A stretch of 10,168 nucleotides of DNA from the NCBI GenBank assembly GCA_947631285.1, contig CANRKS010000030.1, positions 1 through 10,168 of the forward strand, read 5' to 3'. Shown here piece after piece: positions 1-6,094 of this stretch. Positions within the stretch are counted from its first letter, which is position 1; the number at the start of each line of letters is the position of its first letter. Both the position numbers and the translations under genes were made by a program. The DNA is from an uncultured Bacilli bacterium (GTDB lineage: Bacteria > Bacillota_I > Bacilli_A > RF39 > UBA660). The notes beneath the pieces were generated by a model, which had not been told where the DNA came from, did no database searches, and worked only from the letters and a program-made list of their open reading frames with translations.

Positions 1-1115
1 AGATAGAAGTAGAGTTAAGTGTCAGTGAAAGTGCTGAAGCATCAATAACAGGATATTTAAAAGTAAATAATACAGAATTTGATCAATCATACTTAGCCGG
101 TAAAACCTTAAATATCACCATAGCAGTAAATAATTTAGTATGTGGAGCTGCTAGAGGAAATGCTGTAGCTTATATTATTGAAAATTCTACAAGTGATACT
201 CTTGAAACTGCAACAGCATTACAAACAAGAAATGAAGGAATAGAAGCAGAAGTTGTAAGCCAAAAAGGGGCAGGATCTTTAGATAATGAAGTTCAAATAG
301 AGCCAGATACTTTAAGAAGATTTATTGGGACAACAACGAAAGTAACAGATAATTTTATCTGTTTTGGAACCAGTGATACAGAGGAATGTTTAAATAATTT
401 AGATCAATATATGTATAGAATAATAGGAATAGATGAAACAAATAATCTAATAAAAGTAATAAAGGCTACTAAAATAATAAAAGCAACAAGGACTTCATTT
501 ATATGGTATTCTTCTTTTTCAACAGACACTAAATGGCCTGAATCAGATGTATATAAATATTTAAATGCTTCTGAAGTAAACGAAACATTAGATCAAAATT
601 ATTTTATGGGAAATTCCTATTACAGTTATATGCAAAATGAAAATTGGAAAAATTTATTAATTACTGATCCAACTTGGTATGTTGGTGATGATAAAATAGT
701 GTCTGATGAAGTGCACAAAACTGAAACAAGCTATGTAAATGAGCACAGCATTAAATTAGAAAATGGTAATTCAATAGGATTGATATATATAAGTGATTAT
801 ATGTATGCTGGGTCAAGAGATAAAACAAATTGGTTATTTGTAGCTAATGGATTAAATGGAGAGACAAATTCAGGAACGCCATTAAAAATAGCATTACAAC
901 AGCCAAAAGCAGATCCTGAATGGACAATGACTAGAAGCTACCATACCCCGGGGTTGTGCGAAACTCGGGCTATACAAACTAGTGGCCAAACCTTTAACGC
1001 CGCAGTAACTGGTCTCTATGCCATTCGGCCTGTCTTCTACTTAGATGGAAGTAAAGTAATGTTAAATGGAAAAGGAACAATGGAAACACCTTATTATGTA
1101 ACTAATGCAAAATAG
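1..1115 (+). CDS. Secreted/surface protein with C-terminal W-T-M ... R-P-V-F-Y-L module (3' part of gene)
   Basis: The frame is open from base 3, with no stop before TAG at 1113-1115, so this is the last 370 codons of a gene that begins before the window; internal ATGs such as 411 are not needed as starts. The first ~110 visible residues are beta-rich and Thr/Ser/Asn-rich. Next comes a segment reading Y-R-I-I-G-I-D near residue 137 and, later, I-G-L-I-Y-I-S-D-Y and N-W-L-F. The end has E-W-T-M-T (Trp at visible residue 307) and I-R-P-V-F-Y-L (Arg 342), then a G-K-G-T-M-E-T-P-Y-Y-V tail. From memory, this order is typical of uncharacterised exported proteins of gut Firmicutes (DUF6273-like or related); I could not verify the family assignment. 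The 104 bases at 937-1040 have a composition very unlike the rest of the gene. The N-terminus is missing, so export signal and anchoring are unknown. Function is unknown; ligand binding at the surface is only a guess. Confidence 0.85.
   Translation, partial: IEVELSVSESAEASITGYLKVNNTEFDQSYLAGKTLNITIAVNNLVCGAARGNAVAYIIENSTSDTLETATALQTRNEGIEAEVVSQKGAGSLDNEVQIEPDTLRRFIGTTTKVTDNFICFGTSDTEECLNNLDQYMYRIIGIDETNNLIKVIKATKIIKATRTSFIWYSSFSTDTKWPESDVYKYLNASEVNETLDQNYFMGNSYYSYMQNENWKNLLITDPTWYVGDDKIVSDEVHKTETSYVNEHSIKLENGNSIGLIYISDYMYAGSRDKTNWLFVANGLNGETNSGTPLKIALQQPKADPEWTMTRSYHTPGLCETRAIQTSGQTFNAAVTGLYAIRPVFYLDGSKVMLNGKGTMETPYYVTNAK
937..1040 (+). other. G+C-rich, A-poor patch in the 3' end of a surface gene; candidate DGR variable region
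   Basis: By hand count, 55 of 104 bases are G or C (53%), against 33 of 120 (27.5%) at 601-720 of the same gene. Only about 22 of the 100 bases at 941-1040 are A, although A is the commonest base elsewhere. Codons such as CCG, GGG, CGG, CTC, GTC and GCC cluster here and are rare in neighbouring genes. The patch ends around the codons for I-R-P-V, just before the C-terminal tail, which is where variable regions and their G+C-rich 3' anchor sit in target genes of diversity-generating retroelements. No template repeat or reverse transcriptase is in the window, so this remains a candidate. The alternative is a conserved domain with unusual codon constraints or a recently acquired segment. Confidence 0.4.
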
Positions 1116-1120
1116 ATATT

Positions 1121-1142
1121 GAGGAAGTAATTCCTCTTTTTT
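1121..1142 (+). terminator. Rho-independent terminator after the surface-protein gene
   Basis: GAGGAA (1121-1126), loop GTAA and TTCCTC (1131-1136) form a perfect 6-bp stem, followed directly by six T residues (1137-1142). It lies 5 nt after the TAG stop and ends the upstream transcription unit. Confidence 0.88.
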
Positions 1143-1178
1143 GATAGTTAAAATATTATAAAAAATAAAGAAAGAAGA

Positions 1179-1207
1179 TTGGAATTTTTAAGGGTTTATG
1201 TTAAACT
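1179..1207 (+). promoter_or_regulatory. Candidate sigma-A promoter for the HerA-like ATPase gene
   Basis: TTGGAA (1179-1184) is followed after 17 bp by TAAACT (1202-1207). A TG at 1199-1200 gives an extended -10 element. It sits between the upstream terminator and the ATPase start, where a promoter is expected. The match is moderate (4 of 6 at -10), and a TATAAA at 1207-1212 is an alternative -10 with no good -35. Confidence 0.45.
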
Positions 1208-1252
1208 ATAAATAGAAAATATAAGCATAATTATAAGGATGGTTGATTAGGG

Positions 1253-3091
1253 ATGTTTGGAAGAATATTATATATTAGTGATAATAAGGCTTTTATTGAA
1301 AATTTAGGAGGCTCTGAAGCTTCAGGTGATCTACTTAATCTTCATTTAATTTTTGAACATGGAGATCAAAAGATTTTAGGAGAAATTGTTGAACTTAAGG
1401 AAAAAGAAATTGAGGTTCGTTTTCTTGGAGAATATATAAATGGAAGATATAATAATGGGTTACTTAGAAAAGCTAGTTTAAATAGTAAAATAAGGGTAAT
1501 TAATACAGAAGAATTATATGAATTAGTTGGCAAGGAATCTAATAAGAATTTTGTTTTAGGAGAAAGTGCTACTTATAAAAATTTTAATGTTTGTCCCAAT
1601 ATCAATGATTTATTTGCTAATCATATGTGTATATTTGGAAACTCTGGTTCTGGTAAATCTTGTGGAGTATCAAGAGTAGTTCAAAATATTTTAAGTAATA
1701 AAAATGCTTTAGCATATAATGCTAATTTAATCTTTTTTGATTCTTTTGGAGAATATAAAAATGCTTTTAAAAGCATTAATACTATTAGTCCATATTATAA
1801 TTACAAATTTGTTACATCAAGAATTCAAGATAGTGATGATACTTTAATTAATATTCCTCTAAATTTAATGAAAGTTGATGATTTTGGTATTTTATTACAA
1901 GCTGATAAACATTCTCAATTAACCATTATTGAAAGAGCAATGAAGTATGCTAAAATATTTGCAACTGATAATGAAAAAGCTAATGAATATAAAAATAATA
2001 TTATAGCTAAAGCTTTAATTACTATATTATATAGTCCTAATACAGCAAGACAAAAAAAGGATGATATTTTTACGATTATTGATACTTGTCATACTAGAGA
2101 GTTTAATTTAGATGCGGTTATCCCGGGAGTAGGTTATACAAGAAGTTTTAGTGAATGCTTTCAAATTGATTCTCATGGTCATTTTGGCGAAGAAGTATTA
2201 ATTACAGATTATATTTTAAAATTTATTAATGAAGATTTAGAAGATTTACAAATAGTTGATAATGCTATTTATTCTTTAAGTGATTTAGCTAAAGCTTTAG
2301 AATTTACTTTAATAAGTGAAGGATTTAATCAAAATAAAAATATGCATGATGATGCTCAACTTTTAAAAGTTAGACTTAATAATATATTACATGGAGAAAT
2401 GGGTAAATTCTTTACGGGTGAAAAATTTGTTTCTTCAAGTGAATTTATAAGAAATCTCATAACTAAAAATAATGGCAAAGCTCAAATTATAAATATTAAC
2501 TTAGAGACTTTAGATGATGCTTATGCTAAAGCTTTAGTTAAAATTTATTCTCGCATTATTTTTGACTTTTCTAAAGAAAATGCAAGTCGAGCAACAATTC
2601 CTTTTCATCTTTTCTTAGAAGAAGCCCATCGTTATGTTCAACAAGATAATGATGTTTTCCTTCTTGGTTATAATATATTTGATCGAATTGCTAAAGAAGG
2701 ACGTAAATATGGAGTTATTTTAGATATTATTAGTCAAAGACCAGTGGAAATATCAGATACAGTTATTGCGCAATGTTCTAACTTTTTAATCTTTAAAATG
2801 ACGCACCCTAAAGATATTAAATATATTGAAGAAATGTTACCAAATATAAGTAGTGATGTTATTGAAAAAATGAAAATATTACAACCAGGTACTTGTGTTG
2901 CTTTTGGAACGGCTTTTAAAATTCCCATGATTGTTAAATTGGCAATGCCTGATCCAAGACCTTTCTCTGCTAGTTGTGATGTATCTTCATTCTGGGATTC
3001 TAATCAAAATATTACAAGCATTCAAAATAATAATACAGAAAGTAGTGCTGTCAATAATCCGAGTCTTGTAAATAGTATTCAAACCAATTAA
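1253..3091 (+). CDS. HerA-like hexameric ATPase / DNA translocase (DUF87 family)
   Basis: A 612-residue protein with an N-terminal beta-rich part (about 1-110) in the place of the HAS-barrel of HerA proteins. It has a Walker A motif G-N-S-G-S-G-K-S at 129-136 and a Walker B-like H-L-F-L-E-E-A-H-R at 452-460. A downstream G-R-K-Y-G-V ... S-Q-R-P-V-E-I-S segment is characteristic of HerA/DUF87 ATPases. HerA proteins form hexameric rings that move along duplex DNA, usually with a nuclease such as NurA or with SIR2, DUF4297 or other effectors in anti-phage systems. No such partner is adjacent: both flanking genes encode surface proteins and this gene has its own promoter and terminator. The last ~35 residues are Asn/Ser-rich and probably disordered. 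ATG 1253 is preceded by AAGGA at 1235-1239, with long spacing (13 nt). It is likely cytoplasmic; repair versus defence cannot be decided here. Confidence 0.9.
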   Translation: MFGRILYISDNKAFIENLGGSEASGDLLNLHLIFEHGDQKILGEIVELKEKEIEVRFLGEYINGRYNNGLLRKASLNSKIRVINTEELYELVGKESNKNFVLGESATYKNFNVCPNINDLFANHMCIFGNSGSGKSCGVSRVVQNILSNKNALAYNANLIFFDSFGEYKNAFKSINTISPYYNYKFVTSRIQDSDDTLINIPLNLMKVDDFGILLQADKHSQLTIIERAMKYAKIFATDNEKANEYKNNIIAKALITILYSPNTARQKKDDIFTIIDTCHTREFNLDAVIPGVGYTRSFSECFQIDSHGHFGEEVLITDYILKFINEDLEDLQIVDNAIYSLSDLAKALEFTLISEGFNQNKNMHDDAQLLKVRLNNILHGEMGKFFTGEKFVSSSEFIRNLITKNNGKAQIININLETLDDAYAKALVKIYSRIIFDFSKENASRATIPFHLFLEEAHRYVQQDNDVFLLGYNIFDRIAKEGRKYGVILDIISQRPVEISDTVIAQCSNFLIFKMTHPKDIKYIEEMLPNISSDVIEKMKILQPGTCVAFGTAFKIPMIVKLAMPDPRPFSASCDVSSFWDSNQNITSIQNNNTESSAVNNPSLVNSIQTN

Positions 3092-3092
3092 G

Positions 3093-3112
3093 CTAGAGAA
3101 TTCTCTAGTTTT
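3093..3112 (+). terminator. Rho-independent terminator after the ATPase gene
   Basis: CTAGAGAATTCTCTAG (3093-3108) is a perfect palindrome giving a 6-bp stem with a 4-nt loop, extendable by a G-U and an A-U pair. It is followed by TTTT (3109-3112) and begins 1 nt after the TAA stop. The T tract is short, so it may leak. Confidence 0.75.
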
Positions 3113-3155
3113 AATTTGGGTATATTTGGTATCACTATTATGCAAAATAAAATTT

Positions 3156-3175
3156 ACATCTAAAAGTTTAGATGT
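3156..3175. promoter_or_regulatory. 9-bp inverted repeat upstream of the operon promoter; possible operator
   Basis: ACATCTAAA (3156-3164), AG, TTTAGATGT (3167-3175) is a perfect 9-bp inverted repeat with a 2-nt centre, ending 47 nt before the -35 box at 3223. The A/T-rich downstream sequence (TATAATATTTTT) would also fit a backup terminator. Whether it acts as DNA operator or RNA hairpin is not decidable from sequence. Confidence 0.45.
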
Positions 3176-3222
3176 TATAATATTTTTGACGTTTTTTAAA
3201 ACTGTTTTTGCCATATAATTTA

Positions 3223-3250
3223 TTGACAAAAAAACTTATTAAGGTATAAT
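3223..3250 (+). promoter_or_regulatory. Consensus sigma-A promoter of the surface-protein operon
   Basis: TTGACA (3223-3228) and TATAAT (3245-3250) both match consensus exactly, with a 16-bp spacer. Transcription would start near 3257. The next gene has an AAAGGAGG ribosome binding site at 3264-3271. This is the strongest promoter-like sequence in the window and probably drives the SipW/TasA-like operon. Confidence 0.88.
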
Positions 3251-3277
3251 AACAATACTTTATAAAGGAGGATCTTT

Positions 3278-4576
3278 ATGAAAAATCAAGATAAGCAAAA
3301 ATTATCTAAATTTATTTTATTTTTCAAAAATAAATGGCAAAGGATAGCCATTATATCTTTAACGGCGGTTACTTTTATAACGGCGATTGTGGGAGTTAAT
3401 CATAAAAGAGAAAAAGAAGATAATAAAGAAAATAAGGAAAAATATGAAAATGTTTTACCAACGGTGGAAGCCGAAGTATTAGTTACACCTAATGTAACTA
3501 ATACTAATAATCTAGATTATTACGAACCAATACCAAATAATATAAATAGAGAAAATCAAGAGGTATTAACAACTAATACCCCTATTTCTGATGCCACAAA
3601 AAAGCCATATGAAACTTTTACCCCAGCACCAACTATTAGACCTGTTATAGATGAAGAAGAAAATGATTTAAGACCTAGGGTGACGCCGAGACCGACAAAT
3701 ACACCAAGACCGACAGCAAGACCAACGGTTAAACCAAGTCCAACAGTAGCGCCAACTAAGACGCCAAGGCCAACAGTAAGTCCTGTACCAACAAGTAAGC
3801 CTACTATGAGTCCATCACCAGTTCCAACACCAACGGCAACACCTTTAATTACAAGTACACCGGCTCCAACAAATACACCAAAGCCAACTAGTACACCGGT
3901 GCCAACCAGTACGCCAAGACCGACGTCTAGACCATCTAGGCCAAATCCAACAAGTAAGCCTACCTCAACCCCAGAGCCAACGGCAACTCCTAGTCCAACG
4001 GCTGAGCCAACAGCTACACCTAGTCCGACTCCAGAACCAACAGCAACGCCTCATATCCATTCTTATAGCAGAACAAGAGTAGATGATGATCGAGAATATT
4101 ATGAATGTGAATGTGGCCAAGAATCATATTCTGAACCTCATGATTATAGTACGGAAGATGTTATATCTGATACTCAAAAAAGACTAACCTGTAGTAAATG
4201 TGGTCATAGTAAATTAGTAACAATTGAACATGTCCATAAAATTGAATATGTTAAAGTCAAAACGTCAACAGAAAGTGAATGTTATCGCGTTGTGCCAAAA
4301 TGTTATGACTGTGGATATGAAGGAGAACCGATCCAAATTGTCACAACCCATGAATTTTATGATGCAGGTCCTAAAGAAAAATGTGCTAACTGTAATTATT
4401 CACGGAAAAAAGTTACTTCATCACCAACGGATGAACCAGCAGGTACAAATGAAGTAGAATTAGATGAAATATTAGCAACAAGTTATTATTCATATGATAA
4501 TAATTTATATATATACCAAGATGAAAAAGTTTTAACACTAAAAAGAACTAATAATAGTAGAAAAGGGGATAGATAG
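3278..4576 (+). CDS. Membrane-anchored protein with Pro/Thr stalk and four His/Cys knuckles
   Basis: This 432-residue protein starts at ATG 3278, 6 nt after AAAGGAGG. It has a basic N-terminus and one hydrophobic segment (about 22-40) that acts as an uncleaved anchor or signal peptide. A charged linker follows, then a Pro/Thr/Ser-rich stretch at about 132-258 made of irregular P-T-x-(T/S)-P units, typical of wall-spanning stalks. The C-terminal part has four His-then-Cys units: H259/H261 with C277 and C279; H288 with C305-S-K-C308; H318/H320 with C342-Y-D-C345 (plus C335); and H358 with C369-A-N-C372. These look like metal-binding knuckles or a disulfide/zinc scaffold outside the cell. A short polar tail follows; there is no LPxTG signal. 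It is the first gene of the operon, 2 nt before the signal peptidase gene. The family was not recognised; an anchoring or envelope-scaffold role is inference. Confidence 0.85.
   Translation: MKNQDKQKLSKFILFFKNKWQRIAIISLTAVTFITAIVGVNHKREKEDNKENKEKYENVLPTVEAEVLVTPNVTNTNNLDYYEPIPNNINRENQEVLTTNTPISDATKKPYETFTPAPTIRPVIDEEENDLRPRVTPRPTNTPRPTARPTVKPSPTVAPTKTPRPTVSPVPTSKPTMSPSPVPTPTATPLITSTPAPTNTPKPTSTPVPTSTPRPTSRPSRPNPTSKPTSTPEPTATPSPTAEPTATPSPTPEPTATPHIHSYSRTRVDDDREYYECECGQESYSEPHDYSTEDVISDTQKRLTCSKCGHSKLVTIEHVHKIEYVKVKTSTESECYRVVPKCYDCGYEGEPIQIVTTHEFYDAGPKEKCANCNYSRKKVTSSPTDEPAGTNEVELDEILATSYYSYDNNLYIYQDEKVLTLKRTNNSRKGDR
3671..4051 (+). repeat. Low-complexity Pro/Thr-coding repeat (stalk)
   Basis: The segment encodes about 127 residues built from short P-T-x-x-P units (codons mostly CCN and ACN) and is more G+C-rich than its surroundings. 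A 17-bp sequence, CCAACAAGTAAGCCTAC, occurs exactly at 3788-3804 and 3947-3963, showing internal duplication at the DNA level. Such arrays readily change length by slippage or recombination. Confidence 0.85.
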
Positions 4577-4578
4577 TA

Positions 4579-5226
4579 GTGGAAAAGAAAAAAGTATGGT
4601 ATAAGCAAGTAAGCAATTGGCTTATAATTATTGCATCAATTATTTTAGTACCAATTTTATTAATGAATATTTGGATTATGTACCAAGCAAATACGGATAA
4701 GGATGAAATACCTAGTATTTTTGGCTACAAACCATTTATTGTTTTATCGGGATCAATGGAAACAGAAATTCATAAAGGTGATTTAATTATTACCAAGATT
4801 ATAGATCCAGCTAAGTTAAAGATTAAAGATGTTATTGCCTTTAGAGATGAAGAAAATACTGTAACAACCCATCGAATTATTGACATTGTTAATGATGATG
4901 GAAAAACTTATTTTATTACTAAAGGTGACGCAAATAATGCTCAAGATCAAAATTTAGTTGAATATGATGATGTTGAAGGTTTATATTTAATGAGAATACC
5001 TGGCTTAGGTAAAATCATGAGTAGTTTAGCTGAACCAACAACCATTATAATAGTGGTTCTTCTTATAACTCTTATATTTGTGATTGGATTTGCGATTTCT
5101 AATAAAAAACAAAAAGAAATTGAAAGACAAGAATTTTTAGAATATAAGAAAATGAAAGAACAAGAGAAAAAAGAAGAAGAAAAGAAAAAGACTTCTTCCA
5201 AAAAAGATAAGTCTAAAAAGGCTTAA
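4579..5226 (+). CDS. sipW-like: Signal peptidase I, SipW type (first copy)
   Basis: A 215-residue membrane protease that should remove signal peptides from exported substrates on the outer face of the membrane. It has an N-terminal membrane segment (about 14-34), then S-G-S-M with catalytic Ser59, D-V-I-A-F at 84-88 and T-T-H-R with His98. His occupies the place of the Lys of ordinary bacterial type I peptidases, as in SipW and archaeal/ER-type enzymes. T-K-G-D (114-117) supplies the conserved Asp, and a second membrane segment lies at about 154-174. The C-terminal ~40 residues are Lys/Glu-rich and probably cytoplasmic. The start is GTG at 4579, 10 nt after AAAAGGGG (4561-4568) and 2 nt after the upstream stop, so translation is probably coupled. 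The TasA-like gene directly downstream is its likely substrate. The family is clear; the substrate assignment is inference. Confidence 0.93.
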   Translation: MEKKKVWYKQVSNWLIIIASIILVPILLMNIWIMYQANTDKDEIPSIFGYKPFIVLSGSMETEIHKGDLIITKIIDPAKLKIKDVIAFRDEENTVTTHRIIDIVNDDGKTYFITKGDANNAQDQNLVEYDDVEGLYLMRIPGLGKIMSSLAEPTTIIIVVLLITLIFVIGFAISNKKQKEIERQEFLEYKKMKEQEKKEEEKKKTSSKKDKSKKA

Positions 5227-5235
5227 TAATAGTGG

Positions 5236-5263
5236 GTAAACGACCAATGAAATTGGTGTTTAC
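5236..5263 (+). promoter_or_regulatory. Intercistronic RNA hairpin before the TasA-like gene
   Basis: GTAAAC (5236-5241), a bulged G, ACCAAT (5243-5248), loop GAA, ATTGGT (5252-5257) and GTTTAC (5258-5263) form a 12-bp stem with one bulge. No T tract follows, so it is not a standard terminator. It starts 10 nt after the signal peptidase stop, about 70 nt before the next start. It may be a processing or stabilising element; that role is inferred. Confidence 0.6.
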
Positions 5264-5320
5264 ATAGATAATAGGGACGCATAAATTCCTATGCATAAAA
5301 ATTTATGTAATATTAAAATT

Positions 5321-5330
5321 AAAGGAGGTG
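5321..5330 (+). promoter_or_regulatory. Strong ribosome binding site that fixes the TasA-like start
   Basis: AAAGGAGGTG is a near-perfect anti-16S match, with 7 nt between GGAGG and ATG 5336. It excludes the in-frame upstream ATG at 5291, which has no Shine-Dalgarno sequence. Confidence 0.9.
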
Positions 5331-5335
5331 AAACA

Positions 5336-6004
5336 ATGAACAAGAAAATGATTGCTTTTGCTGTTTTAGTTTTCGCTGTTGTAATGACTAGTTTCTCTGT
5401 TAGTGGAACTTATGCTAAATATACAACTACAGGTTCTATATCTGATACTGCAAGAGTAGCAGTTTGGGGAATAGATTTATCTAAATTTAATAAAGAATCA
5501 ATAGATTTATTTGCCACTGCCTATAGTAGTAATGCTATTAAATCTGCTAATGCTGAAAAAGTTGTAGCTCCAGGTGCAAAAGGTGACTATCATTTTGATT
5601 TAGAAATTACGGGAACACCAGAAGTAGCTTACACTTTAACTGTAAATGCTAGTGTTACTGATAACACTGCAGATACAGGCAGATTAAAATTTGCTCTTGT
5701 AACAGAAAGTGCTACTCAAGGTGAAGCGTATGCTGGACCATATGACTTAAATGCTGCTGGTCTTGCTAATAAATTAAAATTATTAAGTGGCGATGCAAGT
5801 GGTAGCAAAGAATACGCAGCAAATGAAGCATTATTTGGTGGAAACAAAGGTTACACTATTTATTGGGAATGGGAATTTGCTGAATCAGAAAAAGATTCAG
5901 TTGATACTGCCTCAGGTAATGATGCTGAAAAAACTGGAAATGGAGTAGCAGCTGCTAAAGTAGAAGTTACTATTACAGCAACTCAAAAAAATCCAACAGA
6001 ATAA
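5336..6004 (+). CDS. TasA/camelysin-like SipW-dependent secreted subunit
   Basis: A 222-residue exported protein. Residues 1-27 form a signal peptide: basic M-N-K-K-M, a hydrophobic core, then S-G-T-Y-A before K28, with cleavage predicted after Ala27. The mature N-terminus K-Y-T-T-T and the D-T-A-R-V-A motif at 37-42 resemble SipW-dependent proteins such as TasA and CalY. Further family-like features are P-G-A-K-G at 79-83, W-E-W-E-F at 177-181 and a D-T-A-S-G acidic turn at 190-194, followed by a final beta strand. No cysteine is present and Ala/Gly/Thr are abundant, fitting a stable extracellular fibre or matrix subunit. The start at 5336 is set by AAAGGAGGTG. Its position right after a SipW-type peptidase, its strong RBS and its flanking hairpins suggest the most abundant product of the operon. 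TasA-like identity is by motif resemblance; polymer formation is inference. Confidence 0.85.
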   Translation: MNKKMIAFAVLVFAVVMTSFSVSGTYAKYTTTGSISDTARVAVWGIDLSKFNKESIDLFATAYSSNAIKSANAEKVVAPGAKGDYHFDLEITGTPEVAYTLTVNASVTDNTADTGRLKFALVTESATQGEAYAGPYDLNAAGLANKLKLLSGDASGSKEYAANEALFGGNKGYTIYWEWEFAESEKDSVDTASGNDAEKTGNGVAAAKVEVTITATQKNPTE

Positions 6005-6012
6005 TTTTAAAC

Positions 6013-6030
6013 GGAAGTTATTAAACTTCC
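6013..6030 (+). promoter_or_regulatory. RNA hairpin just after the TasA-like gene
   Basis: GGAAGTT (6013-6019), loop ATTA and AACTTCC (6024-6030) form a perfect 7-bp stem beginning 8 nt after the stop. It is followed by AAATAAG rather than a T tract, so it probably protects the upstream mRNA 3' end or attenuates read-through rather than fully terminating. Confidence 0.55.
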
Positions 6031-6061
6031 AAATAAGTCCATATATATTATGGATTTATTT
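6031..6061 (+). promoter_or_regulatory. Second RNA hairpin in the TasA-like / modular protein gap
   Basis: AAATAAGTCCATA (6031-6043) pairs with TATGGATTTATTT (6049-6061) over 13 positions with one G-U pair and a 5-nt loop. It follows the 6013-6030 hairpin without a gap. Its A/U-rich base makes the lower stem weak. The tandem arrangement suggests a processing or partial-termination site between a highly expressed subunit gene and a large downstream gene. Confidence 0.5.
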
Positions 6062-6094
6062 GGAATCTTAATGCAAGAAAGGAGTAAAAGAAGA

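Noticed and set aside
1239..1250. Four-codon reading frame ATG GTT GAT TAG just before the ATPase start
   Set aside because: It has no RBS of its own and overlaps the likely RBS of the ATPase; too short to support as a leader peptide.
2734..3229. Reverse-strand open frames opposite the end of the ATPase gene and the following gap
   Set aside because: They overlap conserved HerA motifs or the terminator and promoter region, have no good RBS, and show no recognisable protein features.
3671..4051. Short spaced repeats resembling a CRISPR array
   Set aside because: The units are irregular, in frame and encode a continuous Pro/Thr-rich protein segment; there are no uniform repeats or unique spacers.
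5259..5287. Possible promoter TTTACA-N17-TAAATT before the TasA-like gene
   Set aside because: The -10 match is weak and the -35 overlaps the hairpin stem; in such A/T-rich DNA this level of match is expected by chance.
5291..5335. In-frame upstream ATG giving a 15-residue longer TasA-like protein
   Set aside because: No ribosome binding site precedes 5291, while AAAGGAGGTG sits perfectly before ATG 5336, and the shorter form begins with a normal signal peptide.
6050..6094. In-frame upstream ATG giving a 928-residue modular protein
   Set aside because: The ATG lies within a hairpin stem and has no Shine-Dalgarno sequence; AAAGGAG at 6078-6084 points to ATG 6095.
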